Shown here: positions 62,215 through 64,000 of the stretch, piece by piece | How positions within the stretch are numbered: position 1 is the stretch's first letter | Layout: each line of letters opens with the position of its first letter | Assembly: GCA_051867655.1 (NCBI GenBank) | Contig: JBJDYV010000104.1 | Coordinates: 1 to 64,000 of the forward strand | Reading direction: 5' to 3' | DNA length: 64,000 nucleotides | Source of the DNA: JAJPXI01 sp051867655 | Lineage (GTDB): Bacteria; Bacillota; Clostridia; Oscillospirales; Oscillospiraceae | Translations under genes and position numbers: made by a program | The notes under the pieces: generated by a model | What the model was told of the DNA's origin: nothing | Database searches by the model: none | What the model saw: the letters and a program-made list of their open reading frames with translations, nothing else

Positions 62215-62852
62215 GCCGCCGCCTCCTTCTCCCGGTCCAGAATGCACTGGCACAGGACCTCAAAGACGGACATGTATTCCTTGTACCACGTTTTGCGCAC
62301 GCTGGAGATCACCGTGGCCACCGCCGCCGCCAGCAGGCCCGCCACGGTGGTGTCAAAGGCGGTCAGCATGCTGGAGGACAGGGTGAACGTGTCGCCCTGC
62401 CCCAGGGCGATGATGCCGGGGCCCAGGGGGATCAGCGTGCCCAGCAGGCCGAACATGGGGGCCAGCCGGGCCAGCAGCTCGGACCAGCGCACGATCTTGT
62501 CGTAGCGGCTCTGCTCGGCGTCGATCAGGCGGATGGCCAGTGCCTCCCGCAGCTCCCCGGAAAAGGTCGGATGGGACGCCAGCTCGGTCAGGGCGTCCTT
62601 CTGCCGCTGGAGCAGGCCGCTTTGCCCGATGGTCTGCTTCAGATCGTCACAGTGCTGAAGCTCCTCCAGCAGGGCGGGCAGGTGCACCTTCATGTGCCGC
62701 CGCTCGGTGCAATACTCCGCGATGATCCAGCCCAGCAGCGCCACCGCCCCCAGCAGGAACAGGATCAGAATGACGATGACCGGGTAGTGCATGCAGCTTG
62801 CCACCGCCCGCAGAATATCGCTGATGTTGAAAACAGATTCTGTACTACTCAT
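62211..62852 (-). CDS. MotA/TolQ/ExbB proton-channel family protein
   Basis: A 213-residue inner-membrane protein. Hydrophobic segments lie at about 23-45, 128-150 and 162-185, with a long cytoplasmic loop between the first two, as in ExbB. FGLLGTLIPLGPGI and FDTTVAGLLAAAVATV correspond to the conserved GLLGTV and TALGLFAAIPAV segments of ExbB/TolQ. It turns proton flow into mechanical work together with an ExbD partner. Four-base overlaps on both sides couple it to the surface protein and DUF2149 genes. Confidence 0.9.
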   Translation of the reverse strand: MSSTESVFNISDILRAVASCMHYPVIVILILFLLGAVALLGWIIAEYCTERRHMKVHLPALLEELQHCDDLKQTIGQSGLLQRQKDALTELASHPTFSGELREALAIRLIDAEQSRYDKIVRWSELLARLAPMFGLLGTLIPLGPGIIALGQGDTFTLSSSMLTAFDTTVAGLLAAAVATVISSVRKTWYKEYMSVFEVLCQCILDREKEAAA

Positions 62853-64000
62853 TTGCGTGTTCCCCTTAACAATCGTTTGAACCGTATGACCTGATAAGCG
62901 CCGCCCAGCAGGAAGGCCAGAAGCAGCACCGCCGCCGTCAGAAGGGCGGGGCTTGTCCGGTCCGGAGCCGTCAGCACCAACTGCTCCGTGTCCTCGTCCA
63001 TGTACCCGCCGGAGTGGTCCTCCGCGTCCGCGTTGCCGGAGCGCGTCCCGGCCAGCGCCTGGGCCGAGACGGTCAGGACCTGCCTGCCGGAGACCTGTTC
63101 GGTCTCGCCGCCCTCGGCGGGCGGCAGCTGCGCGGTATTCCCTCCGGGTGTGCCGTCCGTCTCATCCGGCGTGCCGGCGCCGCCGATCCCGGAACCGGAG
63201 GTGGATTCCTCTCCCTCCTCCGCGTGAACGTTCACGCTGACGCTGGAATTGCCGAAGGAGGCCGTGATCACCGCGTCCCCGGCGGAGTGCACGGTGATCG
63301 TCCCGTCCTCGGCCACGGACACCACGCCGGGGTCGCTGCTGGACCAGGTGATGTGGCCGTGGACATAGTCGTTCAGCAGCCCGTCCTCCGCGTCCACGTC
63401 GATCTCCAGCTTGCGCCCGCTGCCGATTTTCATATCCAGGTTGCTCTCCTCCGTGGTCAGCACCGGCGTGCCGGAGAAGGTGATCAGGAGCTTGTAACAA
63501 TACTTCGCCGCCGAGCTGGTGCTCGCCTCCGAGGGGTCTTTCTGTCCGAAAAACAGGTGGAACCGGGCGTTGGCGTTCATCATGTCCGGGTCATACAGCT
63601 GCTCGAACTCCGTGCCGGACACGTCCCACTCGGTGAAATCCTCCAGGGCCAGCATGGCCTCCACAGTGGTCGCGCCGTTCCAGATGTCGTCCCCGTCGTA
63701 GGGGTAGATCACCCCGGTCTCCTCATTGGCCGCCAGGTTCGGGAAGTAGTACCGGGGCATTTCCAGCAGGGAGTAGGCCGTAAAGCTGCGGTACGCGCCG
63801 TTGTTGTGGTCCTTGGTGAAGAAGTCGATGCGGGCCACGCTGCCCACGTCGATCCCGGCGTAGTACAGCAGGTCCCGGATGTAAAAGCCCCGGGCCGCCA
63901 CCAGATAGGTGCGGCTGCCGCTGTAATAGCTGTAGATCTCCTGGTGGGTGTCCAGCACGCCGCCGTACAGGTCGTCCAGCTCGGTCCAGTGGTAGGTGAC
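62849..64000 (-). CDS. Membrane-anchored surface protein, N-terminus beyond the window
   Basis: At least 383 residues; the frame is open through position 64000, so the start lies to the right. The first part (TYLVAARGFYIRDLLYYAGI and DFFTKDHNNGAYRSFTAYSL) resembles the repeat core of the SLH protein at 55356. A Big_2 Ig-like domain follows (ITWSSSDPGVVSVAEDGTIT), then a low-complexity Gly/Thr/Glu linker, and a C-terminal membrane helix with basic tail (LLTAAVLLLAFLLGGAYQVI, then RFKRLLRGTRK). The domain faces outside and the tail inside, next to the ExbB-like complex, so it may be the part the motor acts on. Confidence 0.75.
   Translation of the reverse strand, partial: VTYHWTELDDLYGGVLDTHQEIYSYYSGSRTYLVAARGFYIRDLLYYAGIDVGSVARIDFFTKDHNNGAYRSFTAYSLLEMPRYYFPNLAANEETGVIYPYDGDDIWNGATTVEAMLALEDFTEWDVSGTEFEQLYDPDMMNANARFHLFFGQKDPSEASTSSAAKYCYKLLITFSGTPVLTTEESNLDMKIGSGRKLEIDVDAEDGLLNDYVHGHITWSSSDPGVVSVAEDGTITVHSAGDAVITASFGNSSVSVNVHAEEGEESTSGSGIGGAGTPDETDGTPGGNTAQLPPAEGGETEQVSGRQVLTVSAQALAGTRSGNADAEDHSGGYMDEDTEQLVLTAPDRTSPALLTAAVLLLAFLLGGAYQVIRFKRLLRGTRK

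Overview
The window looks like chromosome of a GC-rich, low-oxygen Clostridia, most likely an Oscillospiraceae-type gut bacterium. Grounds: strong GGAGG ribosome sites, TTGAC(A/T)-17-TA(T/C)A(A/C)T promoters, S-layer-homology (SLH) surface proteins, a DUF6273 protein, several dipeptide-type ABC systems and very long antisense open frames typical of high GC. No rRNA gene and no complete tRNA was seen.

Region 1 (1-5823) is AT-richer and reads as the right end of an integrated mobile element. It carries a large STAND/NACHT-type NTPase on its own promoter, a MOBV relaxase with an inverted repeat in front of it that could be oriT, and at its edge the 3' part of a tRNA-Leu(CAA), the usual scar of integration into a tRNA gene. 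The intact tRNA and the integrase would lie left of the window.

Region 2 (6122-28057) is a sugar-catabolism regulon. RhaA-type isomerase, L-xylulokinase (LyxK type), L-ribulose/L-xylulose-5-P 3-epimerase (UlaE type) and L-ribulose-5-P 4-epimerase (AraD) together make the known L-lyxose/L-xylulose route to D-xylulose-5-P; rhamnulokinase and rhamnulose-1-P aldolase are not in the window. Three promoters (two divergent at 14.5 kb, one at 28.0 kb) each have a near-identical palindrome, core (A/T)ACGTTTTCC, centred about 20 nt downstream of the -10 box. This ties the isomerase operon, the kinase operon and a 10-kb operon (HAD phosphatase, SBP-DppBCDF-like ABC transporter, esterase-like protein, metallo-beta-lactamase-fold protein, two VOC proteins) into one regulon. 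The LacI-family gene at 9660 is the obvious candidate repressor. MFS, lactonase, DUF3899 and sensory-rhodopsin-transducer-like genes lie left of it.

Region 3 (28.6-51.5 kb) holds two more complete dipeptide-type ABC operons in the same orientation and gene order. The first is associated with a metallo-beta-lactamase-fold protein and small membrane proteins. The second lies next to a UbiD decarboxylase, a LysR regulator and a unit of amidohydrolase, 98-aa protein, flavoprotein and 2x[4Fe-4S] ferredoxin. The enzymes suggest decarboxylation or reduction of aromatic or unsaturated acids, but the substrate is unknown.

Region 4 (51.7-64.0 kb) holds a two-component system, a small secreted protein, and an operon that continues off the right edge: a membrane-anchored surface protein, an ExbB/TolQ homologue, an ExbD-like DUF2149 protein with the expected membrane Asp, two large SLH proteins (one with 510-bp tandem repeats) and an FmdE-like protein. 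An ExbBD-like proton-driven motor tied to S-layer proteins in an apparently single-membrane bacterium is the most unusual system in the window.
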